Shown: in pieces, positions 1 to 13,561 of the stretch
Layout: each line of letters starts with the position of its first letter
Numbering within the stretch: position 1 is the first letter of the stretch
Notes under the pieces: generated by a model
The model's database searches: none
Seen by the model: the letters and a program-made list of their open reading frames with translations, nothing else
What the model was told of the DNA's origin: nothing
Assembly: GCA_007570785.1 (NCBI GenBank)
Contig: ML664161.1
Coordinates: 8,006,277 to 8,070,276 of the forward strand
From: Antilocapra americana
Lineage: Eukaryota; Chordata; Mammalia; Artiodactyla; Antilocapridae
Direction: 5' to 3'
DNA: 64,000 nt
Program-made: the position numbers and the translations under genes

Positions 1-989
1 AGAGCCATCATTTTGAAAATAAACATAATTTGGAGCCCACTGTAATTCAATTTTACCTGTTTCAAGCTTCCAAACCTAGCTAATTACCATAAATGTCAGT
101 TCCAATTTAACCAAAGACTGAAAATCTACTGGAACCTTATTAAAACACATTGGTATCAGGGGACCAAGACACCACCTGCTTTCAAGGCCTTTTGTGTGTT
201 AGTAAGAAATGTGTTCTGAAACTGAGTATATGCACTGGATCCACAGTATAGTAGATTGTGGGATTTTACTCTACTTTCGTGTTATTTTAATTACCAGCAT
301 CCCTTGAGAAGATATGCTTGCTCCTACAAAATCTAAACACTTCCTATCTATCAATTCTCTCATAGATGAAGGGACTTCCCAAAAGTATTTCAAGAAGGAT
401 GAATATGAAAAGACTGCAATGTCATTAAAATCACAGACAAACTGTATTTGCAGATTCACAGAAGCAGGTGGCGTTTACTTTTTCATGAATATATTTTTAA
501 AATCAAACACTTTTAATTCCACAAATCATACAAGGATCATTCTCATTTTCAAGTAAATAATTCAGAAAAAGGTCAAGTACTGCCCCTTCATCAGTTGCAC
601 TCTCAATTCTCACCAATAATCTGTTATCATTTACTAAATACCTTCCAGAACTGTTTACAAGCATATATAAAATACATTTTTGTATAATGTGTTTAAAAAA
701 AAACAAACCTGGGATTATACTGTATTTTCTACAATTCCCTTTCACCATCCCAAATGGCTCAGAAAATACACCAAATGCAATCTGAAAACTCGGTCCTTCT
801 ACCACAGACCTACGTGGACACATAGGCAAGCATGCACGCATACTTAAAAAGAAGTGGTACAAAAAAAAACTCCTTTGTCTCTTATTTCAGCGGTTAGCTA
901 CGTAGGAAGGCTATAAAGCAACAAAAAAAAAAATGCTCTTTTTTTCCCAACAAAGTTTTTACTTTGGTACTACTTATTTTACTTTAGTG

Positions 990-1331
990 CAGGACTCACC
1001 AAACTGTGGCCAGCAGGCCAGATCAGATCCAGTCTACCACCTGTTTTTTGCACTGGCTCAGTGAGTTAAATGACTTCACATTGTTAAATATTTGGGAAGT
1101 TTTTCCTTAAAGGATAATATTTGGTGACACGTGAAAGCTATATGAAATTCACATTTATGTCCGTAGATGCAGTCTGACCGGAATACAGCCATGCTCATTC
1201 CTTTGCCTATTATCTATGGCTGCTCTCATGTTACAAGGGCAGTAACTGAGTAGGTGTGACAAAAACCCAATTCCCCAAAGCCTGAAATACTTACTTTTGG
1301 CTCTTTACAAAAAGAAGCTTGCCAATCTGTT
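990..1331 (+). mobile_element. hAT-Charlie-type DNA transposon fossil
   Basis: The segment opens with an imperfect CAGG...CCAAACTGTGGCC and later has the 'GGAATACAGCCATGCTCATTC' type block and 'TCTATGGCTGCT', ending near AGCTTGCCAATCTG. This layout is that of a non-autonomous mammalian hAT element related to MER58. The family name is from memory and uncertain. It has no coding capacity. Confidence 0.6.
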
Positions 1332-1962
1332 TTAGTACGTGAGAATTATTTCCCCAAGTTTTTTTTTTTATACGCCATGTGAACACTCTTTCAGTGGGTA
1401 AGGACAGTCAGAAGTCAGATGAGAGGCAGGAGTACAAAGCAGTCTCTCAACCCAACAAGTAGGTAATTTGCATATGGACCCAGTTCCACCTTCAGTCAGC
1501 TCTAAATTCTAATTCATTCATCTTTCTGTTGAGCACCTGTGTTCCAGGTCAGTGCTGGCCACCGATGATTCCAAAGTCAATTAGGTGGACATTAACTCTG
1601 CCCTCAGGGCCTTCCGATCCATAATATTCATTGCACTTTTAAGAAATTACGAAAGCATAGACTGGAAGACTGAACGTGGTCTCGGGGGTGGGATGGGATT
1701 TGAAAAGATATGAAATAATTTCAGTATCATCAGGTTGAAAACTTTGAAAACAGTATGTAGTTGCTACCCACCCCCCAAATCCAGTAGCAATGAGAAAACC
1801 TGCCACTACCCCACTATCTCTGTGTTCTCACACTCTGTTCTTTATAAGCCGTTGTTTAGAGTAAAGGAGCATTGAACCTCTAATGAGATCTCCATCCAGT
1901 TTATGACTCATGTTAAAGTCTGAGTGCACCATCAACAGACTGTGAGGGCAAATTTTCTTTTT

Positions 1963-2172
1963 AGTGTGTGTTAATCACTCAGTCCTGTCCAAATTTTGGT
2001 GACCCCATGGACTGCAGTCCATCAGGTTCTTCAGTCCATGGACTTCTCCAGGCAAGAATACTGGAGTGAGTTGTCATTCCCTTCTCCAGGGGCGCTTTCC
2101 AACCAAGGAATCAAACCCAGGTCTCCTGCACTGCAAGCAGATTCTTTACCATCTGAGCTACCAGCAAAGCCC
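1963..2172 (-). mobile_element. Bov-tA SINE
   Basis: On the complement it has the tRNA-derived head (GGCTTTGCTGGTAGCTCAGA), then the Bov-A body with GAGAAGGG and CCAGTATTCTTGCCTGGAG. It lies directly beside a BovB fragment in opposite orientation, the LINE family whose machinery is thought to mobilise it. Confidence 0.9.
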
Positions 2173-2183
2173 TTTTTTAAATG

Positions 2184-2670
2184 TATCTAAAAGCAGAGAC
2201 ATTACTTTGCCAACAAAGGTCCATCTAGTCAAGGCTATAGTTCTTCTAGTAGTCATGTATGGATGTGACAGTTGGACGGTGAAGAAAGCTGAGCGCCAAA
2301 GAACTGATGCTTTTGAACTGTGGTGTTGGAAAAGACTCTTAAGAGTCCCTTGGACTGCAAGAAGATCCCCATCCTAAAGGAGACAAGTCCTGAGTGTTCA
2401 TTGGAAGGATTGATGTTGAAGCTGAAACTCCAATACTTTGGCCACCTCATGCGAAGAGTTGACTCATTGGAAAAGACCCTAATGCTAGGAAGGACTGGGG
2501 GCAGGAGGAGAAGGGGACGACAGAGGATGAGATGGCTGGATGGCATCACCAACTCAATGGACATGGGTTTGGGTAGATGCTGGGAGTTAGTGATGGACAG
2601 GGAGGCCTGGCGTGCTGTGATTCACGGGTTGCAAAGAGTTGGACACGACTAAGGGACTGAACTGAACTGA
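2184..2670 (+). mobile_element. BovB LINE, 3' end
   Basis: This is the 5'-truncated end of the RTE-type BovB retrotransposon. Translated pieces match the C-terminal reverse-transcriptase region: KSRDITLPTKV, VMYGCDSWTVKKAE and [10 protein letters not shown]. It ends with ACTGAACTGAACTGA, the usual BovB 3' tail repeat. The reading frame is broken near 2377, so no protein is expected. Confidence 0.93.
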
Positions 2671-4871
2671 ATCTAATTTGATTTCAGGGTAACCAAAACC
2701 AGGATCCCTCCATGGAAAACAGAAATGAGACTACCATCCATCTTGCAACCATCCAATGCCGTTTAAAAACTAAAAGCAAAACACCACCCTGCCTAACTCC
2801 ACAATGTGATCCCAGTGGCCACTGGCAGTGACAGTTGGTCACTCCCAGGCAGAGCGCCACCCAAATAACAAAGGCTTGTGTCCAAATAAAATAAATCAAC
2901 ATTATAGTTTTCATACACTTGAAATTCCCAATCACACAAAGTGAAAGGAAAGGAGAGGAATGGGGAAAAGATAATTTCAGCCATAGTCTACAATCCCTAT
3001 GCTGAGGACTTTGGGCGATGCTCTAGTGACTTCAAGGTGGTGCACCTTTAAGGCTTGAATTCTTTGGAGTAGCTGAGCTGCGGGGACGTTCAAATTGGAC
3101 TGGAGTCTCTCACTCTTCCAGGTTTCCTCAGTGTCCCATGTCCCAGCTGATGTCATAGAGAACTAAGCAAGCATAAAAAGTCTCTAGAGAGAAGCAGCAA
3201 CTGGAATCTAGGACAGAAAGAACAAAATGATTGAATATGGCTGCTGCCAGGTCTCTGTTTTCAGGCTGAGAGTCCTGTTCAGCGATCTGTATCTGACACT
3301 ATCTACACTGGTTCTCACATTAAAACCAGAGCTGGTGGGAGTCTGGTGTTCTGTTCATCTAATTGATGGTAATGAGATGGTCACCTCCACCCACACAAAG
3401 ACTCAGTTTGAGAGTGAGTTTCTGTGATTCACCAAAGATAATAATCATACAAGAGAACTGGAGTTAGCCAAGCTTTCAGAAACACCAGGCATCTGACCCA
3501 CAACTATCCAGATAGTGCCAAGCTCCAAAATGGGAAGTTTAACTTAATCTTCAAGGCAAGACTAGCTGGTTAAAGGGAAGAACTCAGATTGGCTGATACT
3601 GTTTCTAATAATAGGACAGTCTTTCTCTAAAAACAAGGCAGAGGCCAGGAAGATGAACACCAAGAGAGGAGAAATGAGAGGCTGTCCAAAACCAGAGTGG
3701 AAATGACAAGGAAACAAGGGCTTAATAAACAAAGAATCCAAAGGCAAAATGCCTCTGCTGACTTGGGGCTGTGTCCGGAGGTTAATAAGAAGCCCTGGAC
3801 ATCTTAGTGGCCTCCAAGTATTTCTTTGCCATAAGTTACAAGAGTTGTGTTTAATAAAAAATGTTTAACAAATAATACTTCTGGATGCCCAGGTAGATTA
3901 CTTATATTTCATATAAATTAATTCCTTAGTATAAGTATGTCTCATAACTAAGTATGCAATGCAGGATATACTCACACTAGAAAAAATTAGTCATTTACTT
4001 AAAATTCAAAAGGTCACACTTATCTTATATTCAAGCAGTCAACTTATTCAAATATTTCATACTTACTGGTTATGGGACATACTTAGACCAAAACCTTATT
4101 TTTGTCTTTCTGAAATTTAAATTCAACTGAGTGTCCTGTATTTTATTTGGCAACTTCAGTTGTAGCAAACAAAAACAGCCAAGGTCAGTGACATTTTAAG
4201 GGTTCGGAGGTGCAGATGACAGTTCTCTAACATGCCAGAAGGCCACTTTGGAAGGAACTTATTTTGAGTTTTGATTCATTCATTAGTTGATGTTAGCAGA
4301 AGGGCCAGGAGGTCAGGAGTTTTTATTTTAAATCTGCTTCTACCACTTGTATAAAAAAGAAGAAAATCTTGCTGATATCGGGAACCTGTGCCTGAAAGCA
4401 ATTTCCAGAGTCCTGCAAGGTAGGGCCCACTGTGTTCCCGAGCTTCATCCTCCCCTTCCTGCAGACATCACAATGACTGAGGTTCATAAGCACGTCCTAG
4501 GGTTCCCCTGGGTTTAACTTGTTTAGTACCGTTCATCTTGGATGGCAAGAGAGGAGGAAAATTGGAAATGTTTCCAATTAACAGGATTACCCATTTCAGG
4601 GCCCTAAAAGTCATCAGGACCAGAGTTTCAGATCAACAAAGAGGAGAGCAGCCAAAAGGAATCAGTAAAATCAAGAGGAAAACTACAGAGGCATTTTGAA
4701 TCAGTCATTGCTTTTAAAATGCTTTTAAAACTTGTTAGCCTGTTTCTTCTGCTTGGTTATGTCATGTATGTGAAAAAGTAATGGGTAATCTTAGGCATTT
4801 GAACTGTCTCAAGCTAAAGCTACCTTATTAACTCTTCTTACAGAGTATTGCAGGCAGACATACAAAAGAAA

Positions 4872-5076
4872 TGTGTGTTAATTGCTCAATCATGTCTGAT
4901 TCTTTGCGACCCCATGGACTGCAGCCTGCCAGGCTCCTCTATCCATGAGATTCTCCAGGTAAGAATACTGGAGTGGGTTGCCATTCCCTTCTCCAGGGAA
5001 TCTTCCCAACTCAGGGATTGAATCCAGGTCTCCTGCAATGCAGGCAGATTCTTTACCATCTGAGCTACCAGCAGGC
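4872..5076 (-). mobile_element. Bov-tA SINE
   Basis: The complement shows the tRNA-like head (GGTAGCTCAGATGGTAAAGA) and the Bov-A body through to a decayed tail. It is near full length. Confidence 0.9.
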
Positions 5077-5240
5077 ATCTAATCTAAGAGTAACAGTTTC
5101 CCTAACAAATGTCCTAAAAGGCTTATGTCCACCTCTTTCTCCCACAGGAAAAAAAAATCTCATTTAGACTCCTTAATTACTGATAATACTTAGATCTATA
5201 TATTAATAAAACTGTAACCAGGTATTAACAAAGTCTATGC

Positions 5241-5420
5241 CAGTGATTCTCAAACACTGATGTGCATCTAGAGCACCTGGGGGTTGTCACAACATGGAAT
5301 GCTACCCTCTGTGCCCAGAATTTTAATCCTATGGGTCTTGGGCAGGGTCTGAGAATGTGCATTTCTTAAAAGTTCCCAGGTGATCCTGATGCTTCTGGTT
5401 TAAACTGTCCTTTGAGAAAT
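5241..5420 (+). mobile_element. MER5A-type hAT fossil
   Basis: It starts CAGTGATTCTCAAAC and ends near CTTTGAGAAAT, imperfect terminal inverted repeats of the MER5A kind. The internal text (GAGCACCTGGGGG, GAATGTGCATTTC, CCCAGGTGATCCTGATGC) also matches that family. Confidence 0.8.
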
Positions 5421-6039
5421 CAAAATCTGTGCCATTAAAGGTAGTGGCACTGTTTAATGCCTCAGTTCATACTGAGTACTTATGAGTTGTCAAACCATAG
5501 AGGCACACCATCCCTGCCCTTGAATGTGCCCCTCCTAGGATTCCTATCTCGCCTGCCTGTATTTTTAGACTGTCTAGAAAGCCTCAACTCACAAACACAT
5601 ACTTAGAATCATCCACTCCTACAGGATGTCTGCTCTGGCCTATAAACATCCCCACTGCCAAAAAGCAAGAAGCCTTGTAAAAATAATGGATTTTTAGAGA
5701 ATCTTTGGTAAAGAAAGGAAAGAAGCTGTGCTGTCCCTGGGATGGGATTCCTACTCTAAAACAGAAATGATTTCTGGGGTGGTTGGGGTTGGGAGGGGGA
5801 GGGCCTGTATGCAATTTGGTTGAACCAGGTTGAGTTCTTTCTCATGCTACATCATACTAGTATGGAGGTGGAGAGGTCCATAATCCAGATAATGTCTTAG
5901 AATATACAGAAGACCTGGGTAGAAAAACACTGGAAGCTGCAGCAAATTGCATTGAGGAGAGGACTGTGGATTATGGCTGCGGACCCAGTGTTATGGGTGC
6001 TAGCATAGGCAAAACAAATATTCTATTGACTCCTGAACA

Positions 6040-6377
6040 CATAAGCTACCTTTCCTGGCCCCTTGCATCTAGGAGGAGTCAAGTTCTACTGAGCGGAATG
6101 CAGATAGAATGGCCGGACAGTTCCAAGCCTGGTCCCTAAAATGACCCGCAAAAATGGATACTGTCTTCAACTGTCTCTGCAGGAATCTCTGAGGAAGCCC
6201 TAGGGGACAGTGTGATTGGATCAAAGTCACCAGTGTGCACTGTTTGAAAAAGAGCCACTCATCAAAATACTGACCCTGGACTTTAATAGCAAGAAATAGA
6301 CTTTAGATCATTAAGCCACTGAAATTTGGGGGTTATTTGCTACTGCAGCAGAGCTGAGCCTTTCCTAACTGATACAA
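6040..6377 (+). mobile_element. MaLR-like LTR fragment
   Basis: The 3' part has TTAAGCCACTGAAATTTGGG, GGTTATTTGCTACTGCAGCA and CTAACTGATACAAC, a text common at the ends of old ERVL-MaLR (MLT1-like) LTRs. The start is uncertain and no internal region was seen. The family name is tentative. Confidence 0.45.
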
Positions 6378-6455
6378 CCACATAAAGACAAGTGCAGTGA
6401 TTGTCCCTTTGTCATCTGAGCCACACCAGATTAATGGCCCACTGTGTCCTCCTGT

Positions 6456-6731
6456 CGGAGAAGGCAATGGCACCCCACTCCAGCACTCTTGCCTGGAAAA
6501 TCCCATGAATGGAGGAGCCTGGTGGGCTGCAGTCCATGGGGTCGCGAAGAGTCAGACTCGACTGAGCAACTTCACTTTCACTTTTCACTTTTATGCATTG
6601 GAGAAGGAAATGGCAACCCACTCCAGTGTTCTTGCCTGGAGAATCCCAGGGACAGGGGAGCCTGGTGGGCTGCCATCTATGGGGTCGCACAGAGTCAGAC
6701 ACGACTGAAGCGACTTAGCAGCAGCAGCAGC
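6456..6731 (+). mobile_element. Bov-A2 SINE (dimer)
   Basis: Two Bov-A units are joined in tandem, the first starting GGAGAAGGCAATGGCACC and the second near 6599 with GGAGAAGGAAATGGCAACC. The joint carries the TTCACTTTCAC motif and the end is an AGC repeat. Near-identical 11-bp flanks (TGTYCTCCTGT at 6445-6455 and 6732-6742) look like a target-site duplication. Confidence 0.93.
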
Positions 6732-6776
6732 TGTTCTCCTGTACTACATAGAACCCATAATGACTTCACTCCAAAG

Positions 6777-6816
6777 CAGTGGCTCTCAAACTTGGCTCAC
6801 TAAGAGAATCACTTGT
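6777..6816 (+). mobile_element. MER5A-like fragment
   Basis: CAGTGGCTCTCAAACTTGGC is the terminal text of a MER5A-type hAT element. It is interrupted by the CHR SINE that follows. The rest of the element past the SINE is too decayed to place. Confidence 0.5.
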
Positions 6817-6919
6817 TTAGGGACTTTCCTGGCAATCCAGTTGTTAAGATTCTGTGCTTCCATTGCAGGGGGTACTGTTGATTCCTGATTGGAAGAATTA
6901 AAATCCCACATGCAGAAAG
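6817..6919 (+). mobile_element. CHR-type SINE, truncated
   Basis: It reads GGGACTTTCCTGGCAATCCA, then the CATTGCAGGGGGTAC block of the tRNA-Glu-derived CHR family. It is bracketed by TCACTTGT at 6809-6816 and 6920-6927, a short target-site duplication. Confidence 0.75.
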
Positions 6920-7520
6920 TCACTTGTCTGGAAAACGAACACTGAGAATACTGAGGCCAGACTGCACTGCAGACTTGCCTTCCTGGGGCCAAAGTGAAGT
7001 CCTTTCAGAGAGCCATTTGGCTCCTATTTAGAGACTGCATAATGTTTCTCCAGGTGCCTAGTTTAGGACATTTTGATAGGGTTACTAATCTTTACCAAAT
7101 TATTTTGAAGTGAAGACTTTAAATTATGTATTGGCAAGAATCAGATATTCAAGTGTAATGGGTTTAATTAATTTAAAAGCTTCTCTTTTAAGATGATGCA
7201 ATAATTGGCATAAAGCCTGAAATGCCTGAAATACCTACCAGTGCAAAAGATTTAAATGCTCAATTAAAATGATTTGCATTTTATGGGTTGTGAAGGGAGT
7301 ATTTAAATATGTAAATGATATTGGCTTCCCATCCTCTCCAGCTTGGGTGCAGCTTGTTTGCCTTTCCCCACCGCCTTGAAAGGAGTTACTTTGCCTCTTG
7401 AGAATGGAGGGAATCAAAGGATGGACTTTGGCTGTCCCAGGAAGTCACTGAGGAAGCCCAGCCTGAGGATCTTGTCTCAGTCAGAGCAGAAGAGTCCCAT
7501 TTGAGTTGTCAGAGACTGGC

Positions 7521-7684
7521 TGTTGTTTTTTAGTCTCTGAGTCAGGTCTCTTTCAGGGCCAGCTCCTCTGTCCACGGGATTTTCCCAGGCAATACTGGAG
7601 GGGGTTGCCATTTCCTTCTCCAGTGGATTTTCCTGACCCAGGGTTTCCTGCATTGGCAGGCAGATTCTTTACCACTGATCCAGA
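7521..7684 (-). mobile_element. Bov-tA SINE, decayed
   Basis: The complement has the Bov-tA head (GGTAAAGAATCTGCCTGCCA) and body, with internal loss around 7550 and 7625. It is more diverged than most copies in the window. Confidence 0.8.
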
Positions 7685-7687
7685 CTG

Positions 7688-7859
7688 CTACTTCCCTGAT
7701 AATTCTCAATACACCACCACTCTACCTCGGGGCCTTTGCATTCGCCATTTCTGCTATAGTCTTCCTCCAGATAGCTGAAAGACTTGCTCCTTCACCTGCC
7801 TCATATATGCTCAAATGTTACACTACTCTTGAGGCCTTCAATGAAGCAAGAACCCATTA

Positions 7860-7899
<40 letters not shown>

Positions 7900-8025
7900 C
7901 TTATATCCTATTTAAATTTTCTTTATAGCAACTTCAGCATCTGACTTATTAAATATTACTTATTTGTATATCATCTATTTAGGCACATAGGAGGGTACTA
8001 GATAAATATTGTGAATGAATATATG
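7688..8025 (+). mobile_element. L2 LINE 3' fragment
   Basis: Text such as CGGGGCCTTTGCATTCGCC, CTCCTTCACCTGCC and the AATATTGTGAATGAATATATG ending resembles the 3' end of mammalian LINE-2. A CA repeat sits inside it. Confidence 0.6.
7861..7897. repeat. (AC)n microsatellite
   Basis: About 18 uninterrupted AC units inside the L2 fragment. Likely length-variable between individuals. Confidence 0.97.
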
Positions 8026-8967
8026 ACCAATCCCATTTTCTCAAAGATTACTGAATTTAAATAACCTAAGTATTTGGGGGGCCTTAAATAAAAGATAAGA
8101 CTGGGCCCTGATATCTTGGTTATACAAATAAGAGCAAGGTTTTCTTAGGGTTGGACAGTTTTCATTTCTTCACTGCTTGGTATTTTGCTTCATTCTGGGC
8201 AAATCTGTCACTGAATTAAAGATGTAGTAAAAGAGTTTCCCTGAAAATATTCAATTTCTCATGTCTACAACAAGTATACTTGAACGAATAGTTTCTGTTT
8301 TTTGCTTGCAAATTTATAGACTAAAATACCATGTATTATAGGAAGCCTGAAGCTTTGCAGAGGGGCTGTGCTCTAAAAACATGTAACTCAGGGCTTCCTT
8401 CCCCTCAAAGAGATGTTATAAAACGGCATGGTGGCCAGTTCACACTGGTAGGGTGGCTACTGAAGCAGCCCTCCCTAGTCTCTGCGATGATCATGTGCCA
8501 TGGGAAAGCACGTCTTAGACAGGAAAAGAAGGTTCATAGGGTCACAGTGCAGGACTTCTATTATCTAGTATCTCAGTGCAGGACTGGCTGTAAGCAAAAT
8601 GGCAGAGGAAGTCTAGTTTTGCCTTCAGTGTTTTACCAGGATCTTCCTAATCTCTTGTGAGGCCACAGTTTCAACCCTGCAGGGAATCTAGTCCCCACTC
8701 TGCAAGAGCACTCATCCAGAGACTTCATCCTCAACCAGTCTTTCATACGAAGAAAGAACAACCCTTCAAGACCACTCATGTTTGTTCAAAACAAAAGGGT
8801 TAGAAGAAAAACACACACCGTAATTATTTACCCATGAAAATTATTGACATTTCAGCTCCCAAATATTATTTGCCTATAAAAAAAAGTATACAACATGAAC
8901 TCAAAAGACTAATATTTCATTTCATTTCCACTTTTACTGATCATTTCTTATGCTAAACTCAAGTTGC

Positions 8968-9090
8968 TGAAGTGAGATTAAGTCCTTGGACTACGAAGAC
9001 AGCAGGGTTTGAGTCTTGGCTGTCATTAACTGGCTTTGTAACCTTAAACAAGCACCTTAACATTTTTGAGACTCATCAGTAAAATAGCAA
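8968..9090 (+). mobile_element. MIR SINE fragment
   Basis: The order GTTTGAGTCTTGGCTG, TAACTGGCTTTGTAACCTTA and CATCAGTAAAATAGC matches the tRNA-derived part and core of MIR. It is old and diverged. Confidence 0.55.
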
Positions 9091-9384
9091 GAAAATGGAA
9101 CACAACCTCTGGATCCTTAAATAACACCTAGAGGCTTAAATAACACCTAGATCAAACTAAGGCTCAATTCAAATCAGTGTTTTGTGTTTTTGTCATTTTC
9201 AAAAATTATTTAATACTACAGCAAGTATTTTTTCTTTGGTTTATGAGGTATCAAGATTCTTATTTCTTACTAAGAAATATCAAATACAAACTTTTTTAAA
9301 TAAAGAGGATGTAGTTGAAAACATCAGGGCTCCTGGACAAAAAAAAAATGTGTCCAATTTTCATATCTTTTACACACACAATTT

Positions 9385-9540
9385 TCAGTTGTGTGTCCTT
9401 GGGCCATTGACATTGAACTATGTGCTTCAGTTCCCTCATGATAAAATGGAAGACAAAACTTCCAACTTTCAAAGTTGTCGTGAGCATGAGAAACAAAAAA
9501 AAGGTATAAAACTTTAGCACAGAGTGGGTTCCACTGATAT
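9385..9540 (+). mobile_element. MIR SINE fragment
   Basis: TGTGTCCTTGGGCCATTGAC, CTTCAGTTCCCTCATGATAA and TTAGCACAGAGTGGG follow the MIR order. Diverged, with no coding content. Confidence 0.5.
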
Positions 9541-11742
9541 TCTGAAGAAGTAGATGGCAAAATAAAGAAAATAAGAGAATTAATCCAGTTTTCCTTTGGC
9601 CAGTCATCAACTAACAATCAGCCACTGTGAATGAAAAAGAGTCTAGCAAAGGCAGTGAAATGTGAAGTGAAACCTAATTCATTTTTACAATATGACCTAC
9701 TTCGGGCTATTTTTGATTCACAGGAACGACCAAAGTTACAAGGAGCTGATTCTGCAAAGACTGTTCATTAAAAGCATTTTCTTTTCTTTTCTTTATGGCT
9801 TTCAGCTTTGAAGGATAAGAAAACACATTTTCAGTTACAAGCATCCTTTGAAAGACCCCTGGCACTAATCTCACAGTGTTACTTTCAAAATCTATGCAGT
9901 GTCAAAGGTTGCTGCAGACTGGGGAAAGATGGAGAGACTGGAAGGAAAGTGGTTTTTAATTCCCCTCAAGTATGTAGCTTCCATTAGGCAGCTCTGAATG
10001 CCCTAAACAGACGATTCAGGTCTTAGTATTGGAAGGTTTGCAAAAATTAAACACTGAATGATCTTCTTTTCTAAGAAGTACCAGCAGATACAACTAGGCG
10101 TATGCTCTGTGGAGAAGGCCTCGCTGTGACAGGACAGTTTTCCATTTGGGACACAAATATGCTTCTTAGATACTGATCTCAAATCACTTAAGGGCTATTT
10201 AATCCTAGACAGCAGAATAGCTGAAGGAAAAATATTTTCAGCTGCTTGTAGTATCTCTGTAAAGTGCCATTGTCTTTTCTTTCAGAGACCACAGTATTCT
10301 TAAACCAATTTAATCTACCCGCTAACAAAGATGGATGAAAAAAAGCTTATTTTCCCACAGGGCTAAACAAGGATTAATGATAACCAACCAAATTGTTTCT
10401 TAATTTTCTTTTCTTTTCCCTCTCCAGCTAGCCTTCTTCAGATAGAGTGTATAGATTTTTCCTTAGTTAAGAAATGTTAACAGAGAAGGCATTCGTGTTC
10501 TAAAAACAGAGTTGATTTTTGGTGGTTTTGGTTTTGTTTCTGACAAGGATTCTGCCTTATAAACTGGAGGAGGGATGGGGACGTTTTATAATGGGGGGTA
10601 GTATTTTTAACCTACAGATGGAGAATGTGGGGGACAAAAGCTTCTTGGGAGAGTCAGATAAATGATATTGCCACTGTATTCTCCAAATCAAACCCAAATG
10701 AGAACCCAAATGAGAAACTTTAGACCTTCCATCCCAACTATGATGGCAACAAATCAGTTCCTTAGGACACTCTCTTCCCATCCACACAGACACCTGAGTT
10801 AAAACACCTACAGGGCTCCTACCCAAGAACAAATAGCGGTTGTGTAGGTGGGATAGGTCTGCTGGCCTCATTTCAAAATATAGGGACAAAAGGCATTAGA
10901 TGATCATCCCCTAAAATAACAGAAAAAGTCAAGTTATGGAGGTGCCAGTTGTGACAAAATTTTTGAATTGAATAATACAAGCCTTTGAAACTGACATGAA
11001 AACAAGATTCCATGATCTCCTGAAACTGTAGTACATGTTCTACTGCCTGACTTGGGGCAAAGCACTAGGGATCATTAACTAGTTCCCAAACCTTGGGGTG
11101 AACCAGCTCCTCTCCTTTTTGAGTGAAGAAAGTGGCTGCCCAGATTTCGGGCCTTTCTCCAGCCGCTATCTCAAGAGCTTCCATTCAGGAACAGCATGGT
11201 AAAGAAAACCTACTCAATAGCAACTGCTGTCATTACCTAATGTCTTCTCTGATGACTTGACTTGCTAAAATGACAGGGTTTATTATTTTTAGCTTTCAGC
11301 TTTGGGGAGTTGATCAGTCAAAATAAAGTATGAAAATAGCACCAATTTGGTAAATGCAATTTCAGATGACTGCATCTTAAACTTATATCCATTATAGACT
11401 CATATAAAACTGATTTTTATTTGACTAAGGAAGTTTGAGAAGAAATAATAATAAACACTTTTAAGAGGCAGAATGAATAACTTCTTTTGTCTTAAATACA
11501 AGTCTATTTTGGAATCAAATCCAAAAGTAAGTTAATGACCAACAACAGATTCTTTTAAAGTACTTCAGGATAGAAAGCAAAGTTAAACAGGGTTTCTGAA
11601 TGTTCGAACATTCCATCTAGTACCTGTGAAATGCTTGAGAGCTCAGTTAAATGTAGCATTATAAATAGGTGGTGGCCACACATGCCTTTAATGAAGAACA
11701 TACTTTTTTTTTTCCTTAAAAATCTCCTTTCAAATAAACCTA

Positions 11743-11990
11743 GGGACTTCCCTGGTGGTCAAGTGGTCAAGACTTCGCCTTCCAATGCAGGGGGTGAGGA
11801 GCAGGGGGCGGGGGTGATGGTGATGGTGGTGTGTGTACGGGTTTTATCCCTAGTTGGGGAGCTAATAAGATCTCACAGGCTCAAGGCCAAAAAACAAAAC
11901 AAACCATAAAACAGAAACAATACTGTAACAAATTCAATAGACTTTAAAAATGGTCCACATAAAAAAATAAATCTTAAAAAAAATAAAATT
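11743..11990 (+). mobile_element. CHR-type tRNA-Glu SINE
   Basis: It starts GGGACTTCCCTGGTGGTCAA and holds CCTAGTTGGGGAGCTAATAA, then an A-rich tail with AAATAAA blocks. A G/T-rich stretch with GGTGATGGTGATGG has expanded in the middle (about 11790-11842). CHR SINEs mark cetartiodactyl genomes. Confidence 0.88.
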
Positions 11991-13156
11991 TAAAAATTAT
12001 GCAGCACGTGATAATATTAAAGCCACAGAAAACCCTTTTTATCATTTAAAAATAATTTTTATTTTCATTTTATAAAGTTTATAGAGGAAAATATGTAAGA
12101 TATTGTGGAACCCTATCCTTTCTTTGAAAAAGAAAAGCTGTTCTAATATTAAAGTCTATATTTTAAAAAGTAATGATTGTTTTTTAAAACTGTGGAATAT
12201 TCAGGAAAACACAGAAAATTATAGAAAAGAAAAACAGCTATAAAAATAGGCATATATATATATTAACTATATCTAAACCTGTGTGTATATGTAGTTTCAT
12301 AACCTGTTTTCTTTGGAATTAATATGGCATTTCCCCATGGCATTTCCTCATTAATACTGTTTTGAAGGGCTACTTATAATATCATATGGTTAAGCTCAAA
12401 TTAGTTCAATCATTCTCTTACTGTAAATCATTTGTTTACTATTTTTAGTGATCAGAATTAGCTTTACAAACAATATAATTGTGCACATTTCTGATCATTT
12501 CTCCAGAGACAGATGCACATTTTTACACATGGTCAAACTGCTCTCCAAAAAATTAACTTAATCTTTTTTTTTTTGAATTTCCATTTTATAGACTTACTTT
12601 TGAAGACCAAGCATCACCCAACCTCAGCTCCAAGCACTGCCGCACATGACAACCTTCCCCAGGGCCCGGAATCCTGCCAGTCTCACATCTAGGGCTCTTC
12701 CTGGAAAGCACGTCAGGACGGAATATCTGCTGTGAGTCAGGGCTGCTGGAGCCAAAGTAAGGTGTGAGAGGCACAAATGCCTCCGGGTAATCCTTCTGCC
12801 AGCCAAACCACCTCCAGCTTCAGCTGTAACCAAAAGCCAGGTGCATTTACTCAAACAGGAATCACTGAAATTGGAGGAGGGGGCAGGATGGCTGAGACGA
12901 AGAAAGATTTTTACCAAGAGTTTCAAGTGTCAGATTTGGCACAAGATTCCCAGTAAAAGAAAAACAGAGATACTCAGACACTGTATATGATGATACTGGA
13001 AAAACCTCAGCTGGGGATTTTGTTTCCCTAGAAATTATTTGCAAATTTGAGGGCATTTTGTTGGACAGAATGACCGAAAAGCGATAATAGATGGGAGGAA
13101 GTAAGGACAAGTAATCTGTGATATGCAGGTTGAGTTCCATTTAAAAAAAGAATTAT

Positions 13157-13173
13157 TCAGTACTGACATTCTT
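13157..13173. repeat. Left target-site duplication of RPS29 copy
   Basis: TCAGTACTGACATTCTT occurs here and again at 13479-13495, exactly bracketing the retrocopy. The length and the adjoining poly-A fit L1-mediated insertion. Confidence 0.93.
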
Positions 13174-13557
<384 letters not shown>

Positions 13558-13561
13558 TTAT

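Noticed and set aside
6397..6803. Long overlapping ORFs of 96-119 codons on both strands
   Set aside because: They are translations of the Bov-A2 SINE. Similar ORFs appear at every Bov-tA or Bov-A2 copy in the window.
12565..12930. T run followed by GC-richer DNA, resembling a second processed pseudogene
   Set aside because: No recognisable protein in any frame, no polyadenylation signal in the right place and no flanking duplication were found.
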